From assembly GCA_023634235.1 (NCBI GenBank), contig JAMKCF010000007.1, positions 19,784,592-19,848,591 on the forward strand: a stretch of 64,000 bases of DNA, written 5' to 3'. This DNA comes from Pisaster brevispinus (taxonomy: Eukaryota > Echinodermata > Asteroidea > Forcipulatida > Asteriidae). Made by a program: the position numbers and the translations under genes. The notes under the pieces were generated by a model that did no database searches, had not been told where the DNA came from, and saw only the letters and a list, made by a program, of their open reading frames with translations. Positions 11,575 through 22,667 of this stretch are shown here, piece by piece (positions within the stretch are counted from its first letter, which is position 1; each line of letters starts with the position of its first letter).

Positions 11575-11911
11575 TGACCCTTTTAATGACGTATTAGTTT
11601 GTTGCCATTGAGGAATATCACAGATGAAATGTCCTTCCACAGAGTTGATTTTCCAGTACTCCAACTTGACAATGAACATCACAGACATCTGATCTCTCAT
11701 TGGTGTAGTTAATCTCATTCCTTGCTCCTCTGACTAAAAACTAATGCAAGCCAAAAAAAGAGGAAATTTGTTTATCGAACATACACGTCATGCAATCATG
11801 TGATTGTTTTTCTTGTGGTATACTAAATCAACAACAACAAATCACTATGAAAAATTCACATCACACTATTACAAAATAATACTTCTTTGTAGATCAGATG
11901 ATAAAGTAATT

Positions 11912-12090
11912 AATAGACCTTATGCACTGACGTCATCCAACCGCCATCTTAGAGGTATCAAACGGTGACGAAACAATCAAATCGCACAGATTTTTACGCG
12001 CGCCGCACAGGATTGGCCAATGAATAACCTCCTTTTGACCTCTAGGTGAGGGCGCCCTACTGAAATGACGTCATGTGCATAAGGTCTATT
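11912..12090. mobile_element. MITE with CRE-containing inverted ends
   Basis: The termini AATAGACCTTATGCAC... (11912-11936) and their complement (12065-12090) are about 25 bp inverted repeats, and both contain TGACGTCA-type sequence. Both flanks carry ATT, a possible 3 bp target duplication. The interior is CpG-rich (ACGCGCGCCGC) compared with its surroundings. There is no coding capacity. Confidence 0.8.
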
Positions 12091-13853
12091 ATTACGTGTA
12101 ATGACGGTAAAAAATTGTGAATCATTAATATTTCACAACATCAAACAATTTAAAGAATATTGTTGATGTTTTTGGCCCTTTGAAAGTGTTGACTAGTTTA
12201 AGGAAAATATTAAACATGTTATTGTTAAAGTTTTAAACCATTGTCAGTTCAGTACTTTTTTTGCTGGGAAACTTGACATTTTACAAATTTAAAACAAATT
12301 TATGGGATAAATTAATCTTATTGGTCGAGGGCAACCAGACGGGCGGGAGGACCGGTGGTCCAGGGACCAGTGCCAGGCAGATAATTAACGAGTTTCATAA
12401 TTTTATTTGTTGTCAATGACAATCAACGAAAAACAGCGGGTTAAACTTACCTTTTCAGAGAAGTTAATTTGCTGTATAATTAAATGCTATCGTCATACTC
12501 CATTCCTCAGTTTTCGTCACAACTTCTTTAAAAAATAAAATGAGAGTCCTCTATTTTACTATGATAAAACTAGCTTGACTTTTGTACAAAACCCCCAGAT
12601 ATTTCGGTTTGTAAGTTCATTGGTTTGTTTACCTTCTTGGAAAGAATTTAGAGTGCGACCTCTATTGCCCAGCTAAGTCAAAGCGTTTTGGGGTTTTTTA
12701 GTTGTCTTTTGTCGTCCCTCCCTAGCAGCTTATGGTGCGGGTGGGGGCGGGGCTGAAGGGGGCTCTGAAACAGTATTCCCATCCCAAAATTAGCCAACTT
12801 GAGATGTGGTGGACACTAATTATAATCGCACTGTTTGGTTTGGGTAATGAACAAAACGGTATGCCCGTGTGGTGTTCCATATAAAAATGAGTTTTATTAT
12901 ATATTGGTGGGGTCGGGGGCGGGGCGGGCCTGGCGGAATCATGATTCTACTGTAGCTCACATTTCCTTCCTCCATGCTCACACAAACCATGCAAGAAACC
13001 CGAAGAGCATATCTTTACCTCTCTAACTATTGTGATTTTGTGAGTATAAAAGAAAAATATTAAATAATTTAAGTAAAAAGTTGAAGTTTTCTACGGCCGC
13101 GTGAGACCAAAAGTTTTAACGGCTGACAACATTTGACCTTTTTGTTGATTCATCTGTACAAGATTGGTCTGTAGAGGTCGCACTTCTTGAGTTGATAGTC
13201 TCTACATCCTGAAAAAGGTTTTGTTCTACAAACAAACAAACAAAGTGTCCATCTGGTTTCGTTAATTTTCACACACAAAATGAGACCACCTACAGTTAGT
13301 TGTACTTTCTTTTCTTGCATGTAGCTGTAATATTGAGGGACGCTAGGACAGAAAAATAATTCTGATTATTGCAAATGCAAGGTAAGTGAATAGACTGCGA
13401 GTTAGTCTCGCCATGGAGGTTTATGGTCTCGCGCATGATTAAACACATTAATTCGAACTTCCGGGACCAAGTTGATCCTAACAATATTGAGTGTCACATG
13501 TGCGTTGGGGGGGGGGGGTGATTCTGTTTCTTAAAACTTTAGTTCAACGTAGTTTATGGCTGAAATTTTTATGTTTACCATCAATATTGGAAAAATTGAG
13601 CCATGAAAATGATGAAAAAATGATTGAAAGTAATTATTTTTAACAAATCGTCATATTATAATATTATTTAATATTAGGTAATTTTTTTAACAAATCAATA
13701 ACAACAAAGACAATTCTGGAGTCTGGTGCAGAAAAGATGACCTCCATTCTGTCAACAAACCTCGGGCATGAATGGCAAATGGGGCTTCTGTTTCTAACAA
13801 TTAAAGGTCATCCTCCCAAGTTTAAATTTTACTTAGTTTTATACTTATTATAG
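12091..13853. other. intergenic, no gene seen
   Basis: This is AT-rich sequence with scattered GC patches (12340-12360, 12725-12760, 12905-12930) and a 12-G run at 13507-13518. Open frames are short and show no recognisable motif. Confidence 0.5.
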
Positions 13854-14481
13854 TGTTCCGTCCCAACCTGACAATTGTTCCAACTATAGTTGGGATTGCC
13901 CATAGAGGTCAACAGAATAACCATGATCGTTCATGCGTTGTTTACTGTGTAACACTACTGGAGATGCACAAGCTGATGCGATTGGTGTTAATTAACAAGA
14001 TTCTTTATTTCAAACCCGGGTCTCGGCTCTATACAAACTCATGTCAAAATTGATGATGGAACTAGAGCTGGTCGAGAGCCGGTGCCCAGGACTAGGCTTG
14101 GAATGATAGTATATCGCTCATAATTGACCGCTAACTTGGCGTAAATAGTGTTTTTAGAGGGTTCTGACAGTGGCCTCATGCTCATGCCGGGGGACGCTTT
14201 CACTTTCAGTCTCACAGTAGGCCTACGCATTTCATTTCCATTCTCTTGGAAAACCAAAATTCTAATTAATCTCAAATATTCTCAAGGGAAAGTGGTCTTA
14301 AAAAGTTCATACTATGATCTATGATACTTACTTTATGTTTTTAGTTTATTCATTGGCGGGGGGGGGGGGGGTGCTTTGTGTATTTTGCGATCCAACTGTA
14401 GTTTGGACGCCCCAACTTTAACACTCAAGTTGGGACCAGTTCCAACTATAGTTGGGACGATTGTCAAGTTGGGACGGGACA
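13854..14481. mobile_element. ~628 bp element with ~41 bp terminal inverted repeats
   Basis: The ends 13854-13895 and 14441-14481 are inverted copies carrying GTCCCAACTTGACAAT and the palindrome CCAACTATAGTTGG. A third partial copy of the phrase lies at about 14390-14440. Both ends give the same peptide (RPNLTIVPTIVG) on opposite strands, which reflects the inverted repeat and not a gene. A 14-G run sits inside at 14358-14371. Non-autonomous DNA transposon. Confidence 0.78.
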
Positions 14482-14889
14482 TTAATTTGAACAAATGAAT
14501 TGTATTATATTTAAAATTGAAATTGTATTTGTAACAAATTGCTATGGGTATTTTCATTTTCAAGAATTTGTGTAGTAGAATTTTAAAAGATTTTATTTCA
14601 TAGAAAAATATAGTCTTTGTTTGAGTTGTTTTCTCGTTTTAGATAAGTCTTTGACTTTGATTTTGACTTTGACTTTGACTCTACTTCTACTTCTGCAATT
14701 GTTGTCATCATCAGAAACAAGCTGAGTTTTGCAAAGATAACCCATTCATTAGATTTAACTACAACGAGCTTGAGTAAACCTCTTAGAAAGAACAAAAAAT
14801 GGGATGCATAATTTGTCTTTCAAACGGATTGTCAAACTTGCTTTTCATTTTAACGGAAAGTTTATGAACAAGTTGAATGTTTTCTTGGC

Positions 14890-15178
14890 CCATGCCGATC
14901 AGTGCTTGAGCAAGGCACTTAACCATAATTGCTTCGTAAAAAGTTGAGAAGGTAGTGCATTCTGCTCTAGCAGCCAGGCTCTTAGTGGATGATACCCATG
15001 CCTATATCCTTACGGACTGTGAAGGGGGTAACCCTGTTTCAGCCCCAGGAGTAGGTGGCAACGTGCCTCTGGTGACAGTTGATCTGGGTTGACAGCCCAC
15101 ATCAGTTGAGTGTAGCCCTCACCTTGAAGTGGCCGTCCGGCCTTGTAAGTTGGGCGATATCTCATAAAAATAAGAACA
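14890..15178 (+). mobile_element. tRNA-derived SINE, body type C, 5' truncated
   Basis: It begins in the shared GAGCAAGGCACTTAACC segment and continues through GGATGATACCC, CTTACGGACTGTGAAG, CAGCCCCAGGAGTAGG and CTTGAAGTGGCC to GGGCGATATCTCAT. A full-length copy in the opposite orientation lies at 47796-48156. A (TTTGAC)n microsatellite precedes it at about 14649-14690. Confidence 0.85.
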
Positions 15179-15602
15179 ATTTTAAAGTGCTGTCTTGTTT
15201 ATCAACACAGATATCACTATCACAGTTAGGAATCTGCCAGCACCATCTTGGAAATTCTGAACTTACTGTTCCTGAATATCCTCGGTTTCAACATTCTTCC
15301 CAAGTTTTGAAACAAAAGTATCGCTTCGGACAGAAGGTAAGATACAGCAGAACGATACTTCAAACTTAGCATTTTAACCTCTGGAGGAAAATTCTCTTCA
15401 TATAGCATAATTCACGACAAGTGGTGAGAATTATGATCAAATGAAAGATTGCACAGTGTTCAAAGTTTGTGCCCGAGGTATCCGAGTTATCCTGCGCAAA
15501 TTCTTAATTCATGTCAAAAAATGGCATTTCATGCAAATTTACGAATGTTTAATTTCAAAGATTTTGCCTAACTTCTAAATAGTAGTAGTGGAATCAAATC
15601 AA

Positions 15603-15735
15603 ATGTTCAGTTTTAGATGTGGGAGGAAAACCCCCAATGGGGAAAAATCCACGCAATCAGGTAGGGACTGAAAGCCCAAAGCACGTACAAGGCTCCGATC
15701 TGAAATGGTATTCAAACCGGGGTCCAAATAGTCCA
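15603..15735 (+). repeat. dispersed repeat E (GGGAGGAAAACC family)
   Basis: It shares GATGTGGGAGGAAAACC, AATCAGGTAGGGACTGAA and CAAGGCTCC phrases with 54765-54900 and, more weakly, 5970-6110. The ends are undefined and the class unknown; it may be part of a SINE body. Confidence 0.65.
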
Positions 15736-15965
15736 CTGAGTGAGCCAACCTGATCCTCATTAATAATAATAATGAAAACAACAGTTTGATTTACTTGTTT
15801 TGTATCACATAAATTTGGTTCACACATGCCCTCACGCAGTCAAAAATACTGCAAATTGCCTTTGTGCTAGCTCTACATTTACAGATGGGGAGTTCTTGCA
15901 TCCATGTGTTGTCTGAACTATGTACTTAAAAAGTACACAAATTATAACCCTTTGATTTTATGCAA

Positions 15966-16160
15966 GGGCCCAATTTCATAGAGCTACTCAAGCACAAAAA
16001 GCTGCTAAGCACAACAAAATTATGCTTACCAGAATAAGGTTACCAGCCTAAATACCATGTCACACAGTCTATGACTGGTATACTACTGTATTTTTGCTTA
16101 CAGTAGCAGACAAGTTTTAAGCAATATTTTCTGTATAAGCAGCTCAATGAAATTGGGCCC
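15966..16160. mobile_element. MITE M (GGGCCCAATTTCATAGAGC ends)
   Basis: The ends GGGCCCAATTTCATAGAGC and the complement are terminal inverted repeats. The interior is itself near-palindromic (AAGCACAAAA, GGTTACCAG..., GACTGGTAT, TAAGCAG). Copies in varied states lie at 25017-25301, 36109-36328, 37441-37635, 38706-38892, 51381-51534, 58772-58920 and 62160-62423. This copy ends about 85 bp before the presumed acceptor of the zinc-finger gene. Confidence 0.88.
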
Positions 16161-16348
16161 AGGTGCCTGCAGTAAATATCATTGAAGTTTTTTTCTTATT
16201 TTGTCCTTCCCTTTTTTCGTGTTTTGTTTACAATTCTGTGTCCAGACTGTAGTTGGACAAAAGCAACGGAAGAATTGAGACACCGGAGAAACATTGGTTG
16301 CAGTGGTATTGTTAATGGCGGACTTGTTTTGACTAGAGGTTCTTCAAG

Positions 16349-18292
16349 ATGGGGAAGTCTTTCGCTTGTGGTATTTGTAGTAAAACGTTCACACGCAAAT
16401 CCTATTATGCATCACACCAACGGAGCCACGAAACCAACAGACCATTTGAGTGTGATGTTTGTGGAAAAGCGTTCAAACAAAAAGGCACTTTGAAATTGCA
16501 TGGCAGAATCCATGTCTTTAATGAGCGGTTTAACTGTGATATTTGTGGCAAAGACTTTGCATTTTTATCCGGCCTACTCATACACAAAAAAACTCACACA
16601 GACGAAAGGCCATTCGCCTGTGATATCTGCGACAAAGCGTTCGCTATTTACAATCATCTGGTCCTACATAAAAGGATCCATTCGAATCAGAAACCATTTG
16701 AATGTAATCTTTGTGGGAGAATCTACAAACAGAAAGGTAGTCTTAACTCACATACTTGTGTCCCCCCAAGCGAACAAAAATTTGATTGTGATGTTTGTCA
16801 CAAAATCTTTTCACATAAAAGTGGCCTAAATTCGCACTACCGAATCCACACTAATGAAAAGCCGTTTGTCTGTGATGTTTGCGGAAAAAGCTTCAATCGC
16901 AGTAACAGCCTTAAATGTCACGCCAGCACACACTCCACTGAAAAGCCATTCAAGTGTGATAACTGTGACAAGGCATTTTCAACTAGCAGTTCCCTATACT
17001 CACATAAGCGTGTCCACAGTCTACCCAGAGAAAAACCATTTGAGTGTGATATTTGTGGGAAAGCATTTTCCTATAAAAGTGGTATAACTGCACATGCGAA
17101 AACCCACTCAAATATCAAAGAATATGTCTGTGACATTTGTGGGAAAGCCTGTTCTCAGAGCTCGGCTCTCAAAGCACATCAGCGTGTTCACACCAATGAA
17201 AAACCTTACGTCTGTGATTTATGCGGGAAAGCTTTTTCTTGCCAAGCTGGACTCAAGGAACATCTTCTCGTTCACACAAAGGAAAAAGCATTTGTTTGTG
17301 ATATTTGTGGGAAAGCTGTGGCGAAGAAAAATACCCTCAAAACTCATAAGTTGAGATTCCACACTAGAGAGAGACCTTTTGAATGTGGAATCTGTGGTAG
17401 ATCATATGCACTTCAAAGTATGCTGGAATTACACTCAAAATGCCATTCCAATGACAAGCCATTTGTCTGTGATGTTTGCGGAAAAGCCTTTTTGAATAGA
17501 ACTCTTTTAAGGCGCCATGTAACAATTCACACGAGGGAATTGAAACCAATATTACCATTGGGACCGTTGAAACCATCAATGGATGGAACCATTAATCATG
17601 CTGGAACAATTGAAAACATAAAGAAGGAACCATCAGTGGAACCATTGGTACCATTTGATGGAACAATTAATTACACTGGAACTACTGAAAACATAAAGAA
17701 GGAACCGTCACTGGAACCATTGGTACCATTGGAACCGTTGAAACCATCAACAGATGGAACTGTGGAATCTACTGAAACAATTGAAAACATAAAGAAGGAA
17801 CCATCAGTGGAACAATTGATATCATTTGATGGAACCATTGATTACACTGGAACTACTGAAAACATAAAGAAGGAACCGTCACTGGAACAATTGATACCAT
17901 TGGGACTGTTGAAATCATCAACGGATGGAACCATGGAATCTACTGGAACAATTGTAAACATAAAGAAGGAACCGTCACTGCAACCATTGATATCATTGGA
18001 ACAGTTGAAACCATCAACAGATGGAACCGTGGAATCTACTGGAACAATTGAAAACATAAAGAAGGAACCGTCACTGGAACCATTGGTACAATTGGAATTG
18101 TCATCAATGGATGGAACTATTGAATCTACTGGAACCATTGAAAACATTAAGAAGGAACCATTAGTGGAACCACTAAATCTATTGGAACTCTTAAAACCAC
18201 AACAGAGGAACCACTTCGGAGCTGCTAAAACCAATGGAACTGTTGAAACATCTATGAAACCATTAAATCTACTGGAACTATTGAAACCATGA
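16349..18292 (+). CDS. C2H2 zinc-finger protein, 14 fingers, with SUMO-motif repeat tail (647 aa)
   Basis: A single exon carries the whole product. Residues ~5-393 hold fourteen C2H2 fingers with linkers of the TNEKPF/TKEKAF type. Finger 5 (about residues 117-138) is degenerate, ending H-x-C with no final His. Residues ~396-647 are a low-complexity tail with seven NIKKEP motifs embedded in GTIE/STGTIENIKKEPSLEPL repeats. IKKE fits the ψKxE sumoylation consensus, and with the flanking prolines it fits a synergy-control motif of transcription factors. A nuclear DNA-binding regulator that is SUMO-modified is inferred. The ATG has a good context (AAGATGG) and an in-frame TAG 15 bases upstream. 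A strong polypyrimidine tract ending TGTCCAG at 16245 suggests a spliced non-coding leader. No KRAB, SCAN, BTB or SET domain is present. The specific family member is not recognised. Confidence 0.92.
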   Translation: MGKSFACGICSKTFTRKSYYASHQRSHETNRPFECDVCGKAFKQKGTLKLHGRIHVFNERFNCDICGKDFAFLSGLLIHKKTHTDERPFACDICDKAFAIYNHLVLHKRIHSNQKPFECNLCGRIYKQKGSLNSHTCVPPSEQKFDCDVCHKIFSHKSGLNSHYRIHTNEKPFVCDVCGKSFNRSNSLKCHASTHSTEKPFKCDNCDKAFSTSSSLYSHKRVHSLPREKPFECDICGKAFSYKSGITAHAKTHSNIKEYVCDICGKACSQSSALKAHQRVHTNEKPYVCDLCGKAFSCQAGLKEHLLVHTKEKAFVCDICGKAVAKKNTLKTHKLRFHTRERPFECGICGRSYALQSMLELHSKCHSNDKPFVCDVCGKAFLNRTLLRRHVTIHTRELKPILPLGPLKPSMDGTINHAGTIENIKKEPSVEPLVPFDGTINYTGTTENIKKEPSLEPLVPLEPLKPSTDGTVESTETIENIKKEPSVEQLISFDGTIDYTGTTENIKKEPSLEQLIPLGLLKSSTDGTMESTGTIVNIKKEPSLQPLISLEQLKPSTDGTVESTGTIENIKKEPSLEPLVQLELSSMDGTIESTGTIENIKKEPLVEPLNLLELLKPQQRNHFGAAKTNGTVETSMKPLNLLELLKP

Positions 18293-18510
18293 ACAGAGAG
18301 GAACCATAATTGGAACCAATAAACAGTTGGAACTGTTCAAACCTTGAACCATCATGGGAACCATTACCAAGATATAATACCATATCCATTGGATGGAACT
18401 ATGACAGATATACCATCATTGGATCCATGATAGAACTATTATTTGATCGATTGGATTTGAACTATGATTAATAAACAAGATCCGTAGCACCATCATTGGA
18501 ACCATTGAAG
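18293..18510 (+). repeat. decayed minisatellite continuing past the zinc-finger stop codon
   Basis: The GGAACCATTG-type motif that builds the protein tail continues, more degenerate, after the TGA at 18290-18292 to about 18510. The tail therefore arose from an expanding minisatellite of which only part is translated. AATAAA hexamers occur here (about 18321 and 18471) and could serve as polyadenylation signals. Confidence 0.7.
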
Positions 18511-18835
18511 AAATGGTGAAATTGTAAATTGATACATTTAACTATCAAAAATGAAAACTGATTTACTGCAAAAATCACTCATTAGAAAGTGAATGCCTCT
18601 TCCAATTCTCCAGAGAAATATTTCCACTGAGAAACAAAGTGAATTTGAAGACCCCTAAAATCATGGTGTAAAATTGATTGCTGCAATCAAAACAAGCCAG
18701 ATGTAAATGTCCACTCAAAATATTATGACAAAACAAATCATTTTTATTGTTTTTACTAAAACTCGACTTCCAATGAAAACTGAAATGTATACAATATTCA
18801 CAGGTTGGTTAACTTGGTTGTATGGAATACAAATA

Positions 18836-18977
18836 TTGACTGTTTTTTACTAGTGCTATGGTTAAAACTATGACTTCTGTTGACGCGTTCTATTTTCCCA
18901 AGGTGAACCCAAGGGAAAATAGAACGATTACCGTGGGGAATTGTAGTTTTAACCATAGCACAGGTATAAACAGTCAA
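18836..18977. mobile_element. palindromic MITE, 142 bp
   Basis: The outer arms 18836-18870 and 18944-18977 contain GTGCTATGGTTAAAACTA and its complement, extended by TTGACTGTTT and AAACAGTCAA. The inner arms CGTTCTATTTTCCC (18886-18899) and its complement (18913-18926) form a second stem. Nearly the whole element can fold on itself. Confidence 0.82.
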
Positions 18978-21365
18978 GATTGCTTTATAACACCCCAACT
19001 TTTGTGCCTAGACGCCTAGATATACCAAGAGGCTGCTGTTGCTGTGGGTCTAGTATGCTTGTTGCTATGGGATAGTACATTGGTTGCTACGAGTATAATA
19101 AATTGTTTCCACGTGTTGCGTTCGTGCGGCTTTTGGGTCAAAATAAGACATATCATATGACGCACCCTAAACCAATCGAAAGGCAGAATCCTTATAGGGG
19201 TTTAATAATGTGTCTGTGGGCTACTGGAGGATGACTCGCATTTACTCCATTTGATTTCAAGAAAGATGTACTTTCATTTAACCATAATGGAGGAACCTTA
19301 AACTTTGTCCTGTAATTAAACTTTGTAGATAAACAAAAATACTTTGAAAGAAAATGTGCGATTCAATAATTCATTTTAATTTTGTGTGTGTAAGAAGAGG
19401 TGTGTGTTAAATGATGTTTTGTGTAGCCTCCATTCAAGTGCATGTTTGTGTAATTTTGGCTCATTTCTTCTTTCACATTTTACTCCTCCTACCAGCTAAG
19501 CAAAATGTCACAACAATCCGAAAAATTGTGACTTTTAGTATTTTAGTAGCTCTGTATAATATTGCGCTGGTAAAATAAAACAAAAAAATTAAGATATTAA
19601 ATGTATAACTAAGAAGGCATTTTTTAATTGTGAAGATGCTACACATGCCAGATAAATTAATTCGTCATTCAATTATCACTCAGAAGTAAATCATAAATGT
19701 GCTTTTTGATGGGCTCATTTTCTCATTCACATTTTAACTGGAAGTTCTTGGAACAAAAACTACGAGCGTAAAATAAATACCGAGACCGAGACATAGACTT
19801 TAAGATTTTCCAGTGGAAGTGCTGTTTGCAAAATAAAAAATGGCGATGCACCTCTCAAAGATAAAATTGTAGGCACGAATAACTATTGGTAGTCCATTAT
19901 TAAGGCACTGGTCCTAACAGACAAACATGGCTTTCTTTAAAAGTAGGGTCATTGATTGGTAACTAACTACTCCAAAAAATTAAGGACTTACTTAAATGTG
20001 AGATGCAGTTGGTAACCGCTGTCACCTCACTAGGCGTGGATGAATTCAATAGTTGTTGTGAAAATATTCTGACGGTTTGTTTGCTGTTTTTTCAGCAAGT
20101 AGACACTGAACTCATCTGAAACTTTCACATGTGACTTTTATTGTATCTTTCTTTTTAATTTTGCCGTAACAAATTGTTCCCAGTTTATTTTTCCGCTGGA
20201 TCATTTTGTGAGGGCATAATTTTCAAACCGTGCCACGAGAGAAGGAATAGCCGGGTACCCTAGTTGGTCTCTTACCAATCAATCGATGCTTTATTCAGGG
20301 TACCCGGCAATGTGCCGCATATAAACGTGTTTTCAAAATGGTCTCCAAGCACGCTTGAATCGGGCTGTCTCCGTGGACGATAATTATTCAAGCATTTTAG
20401 TTGTGGTTTTAACGTTTACTCGTTTATTCTGGTCCCATAATAAGTCTAGTAGCTTTATACTTTACGTTTGGCTGGTATTCTTGATGTACTGTTTACAACA
20501 CAATGGGCAATATCATGTTATCGCTCCCTATGATTCTCTGTTATTCAGTATCGTTTGCTGTTTTTCTCCGTTGATTATCCGGGTTTTTTTAAAACTATTA
20601 TATCGAATTATTTACTTGCAGACGTGTAGATCCAGCCTTACACTCAATGTTTACAAAATGACTTCAACATGGGCTCAAGGCTGACACAGTGACTAGTACC
20701 GTATGACAGCTTCGTATCACACTGTCAACATTTATTTTGTTTACACACACACTATTGACGTTTAATTCTTGAAAAATTGTGGACATTTTTTTTTTTTTTT
20801 TTTGCTGTTAAAACTTGAGTGTGCTAAGTTGTCTGCAATCTTATTATCTTAGGTTTTTTTTTTTTTGGTGGTGTTATAATTGTTTATTATGAAATTAATA
20901 AACACGAATATAAAAAAGAAAACAAGAACAAGAATCCGTGCCATGTATATTTTGAGTTCAATGTACTTATACTAAAAATATAATGTAGGCATGTAAGATA
21001 ATATTTAATGGTGTTGTTGGCCACATTACGAGCAGGTGTGAATATGCCCCCCCCCCCCCCCCATTTCGCCCCATGTTCAGAGACTATTTATACAATTAGG
21101 GCTATTCCTCGTTTCACTTCAGTCCCGTGCATTTTTATTATCCAGAGTACAGGCGAAATTACTGGCCCGGTGCATGCCACAACTTCGTCGTATCCAGTCC
21201 CAATCCACGTCTTATCTTCTCTTACTGTAACAGCGTTAGTTCATTCTAGAATTCATTACATTAAAATGCAAATAAGGCAGAGGACCGACTTCGAATGGCG
21301 CACACGCTATGTACCATCAGTTTACTTTTTGACCGTTTTTTCATTTGATGTATTTGGTTTTAAAT
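18978..21365. other. intergenic, no gene seen
   Basis: It contains a dispersed repeat at 19905-20170, a short inverted pair (GCCGGGTACCCT / AGGGTACCCGGC) at about 20252-20310, a 16-C run at 21047-21062 and T runs at 20790-20870. Two frames of 109 and 123 codons (20355-20684, 21008-21379) match nothing I know; the second runs through the C tract. Confidence 0.5.
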
Positions 21366-22060
21366 TAAACTCTAAGTAGCAAGAGCAGTGGCCCAGTGGA
21401 AGGGCTCCGAAGTCTGAGCACAAAGGTACTGGGTTCGAATCCTGGGTGATCTTTTTGTACTCTTAGGGCCGTGGTTTACGCAGGGTTATATGGCATAGGG
21501 AAATCCTTGCTTTACACTTTGATGTATTGGGTTTTAAACTAAACTCGAATGCATTTTGAGTAAGAGGAGCAGTGGAAGGGCTCCGGACTCTGAACCCAAA
21601 CTACTGAGTTCGAATCCCGGGTGTTCTTTTACTACGTTTTGATTTAAAGTTGTTCATTCTAAGGTTTAAAATTAAACTCGAACGCAATTTAAGTAAGAGG
21701 AGCAGTGGCCCAGTGGAAGGGCTCCGCACTCTGAACCCGAAGGTACTGGGTTCGAATCCTGGGTGTTCTTTTACTACGTTTTGATTTAAAGTTGTTCATT
21801 CTAAGGTTTAAAATTAAACTCGAACGCAATTTAAATAAGAGGAGCAGTGGCCCAGTGGAAGGGCTCCGCACTCTGAACCCAAAGGTACTGGGTTCGAATC
21901 CCGGGTGTTCTTTTACTACGTTTTGATTTAAAGTTGTTCATTCTAAGGTTTAAAATTAAACTCGAACACAAATTAAGTAAGAGGAGCAGTGGCCCAGTGG
22001 AAGGGCTCCGGACTCTGGACCGAAAGGTCCCGGGATCGAATCCCGGCTACGAAAAAAATC
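21366..22060 (+). repeat. tandem array of five tRNA-Gln(CUG)-like sequences
   Basis: Five units are present, the last four strung at a 142 bp period (spacers start at 21671, 21813 and 21955). tRNA-like parts start near 21382, 21570, 21699, 21841 and 21983. Unit 21699-21770 folds as a 72 nt tRNA: 6 of 7 acceptor pairs, D-stem GCCC/GGGC, anticodon loop CTCTGAA (CUG), 5 nt variable loop and T-stem with TTCGAAT. The anticodon stem is weak (3 of 5). The A box (TGGCCCAGTGG) and B box (GGTTCGAATCC) match the Pol III consensus. The second unit lacks the A-box core and the last has a changed loop. Just after the array, 22190-22255 holds a minus-strand B-box-like GGTTCGAGCC and a GTGGCGAC hairpin. Pseudo-tRNAs or an expanding tRNA-derived satellite are likelier than working tRNAs. 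Confidence 0.75.
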
Positions 22061-22317
22061 AAGGCCTTTTAAAAAAACTTTTTTTCAAAAAAAATAATAA
22101 TAATTGAAAAAAAGTGCATAGGTTCGTTTTAAGTTTTAAGTTTCTTTTCTAAGCACGTGAGAGCGGTTCGTGCCACTGCGCGGTGAGTGGCGACCGCGCT
22201 GTCGCCACCGGGGCTCGAACCGGGGACCGCTGGCTTCGGTGTCCGACACCCACCCACAACACCCCTTGTGGGTCCCCCCAGGATAATTCGCATTTTAGAC
22301 TTGATGAACCTTCGATT

Positions 22318-22667
22318 CATACTTTACGCAGAACACTATGGCATGGGAAAACCAGTGCTTTGTACTTGGTAAATAATTTGCGAGTGGAATACTTTACACA
22401 GGATACTATGGCATAGGGAAATCAGTGCTTTATACTTGGTAAATAATTTGCGAGTGGAATACTTTACACAGGATACTATGGCATAGGGAAATCAGTGCTT
22501 TATACTTGGTAAATAATTTGCGAGTGGAATACTTTACACAGGATACTATGGCATAGGGAAATCAGTGCTTTATACTTGGTAAATAATTTGCGAGTGGAAT
22601 ACTTTACACAGGATACTATGGCATAGGGAAATCAGTGCTTTATACTTGGTAAATAATTTGCGAGTAG
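22318..22667 (+). repeat. five tandem copies of a 70 bp repeat
   Basis: Units start at 22318 (diverged), 22388, 22458, 22528 and 22598 with an exact 70 bp period. The core is ACTATGGCATAGGGAAATC then TTGGTAAATAATTTGCGAG. Single diverged copies occur at about 22767-22838 and, inside the tRNA-like array spacer, at about 21477-21525, which links the two arrays. Confidence 0.92.

Noticed and set aside
20355..20684. 109-codon hydrophobic open frame
   Set aside because: No family resemblance, splice context or repeat-independent support; compatible with chance in AT-rich DNA.
21008..21379. 123-codon open frame
   Set aside because: It runs through a 16-C tract, has no recognisable domain and overlaps the start of the tRNA-like array.
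22318..22667. CRISPR-like array
   Set aside because: The repeats are contiguous 70 bp units without unique spacers, in a eukaryotic genome.
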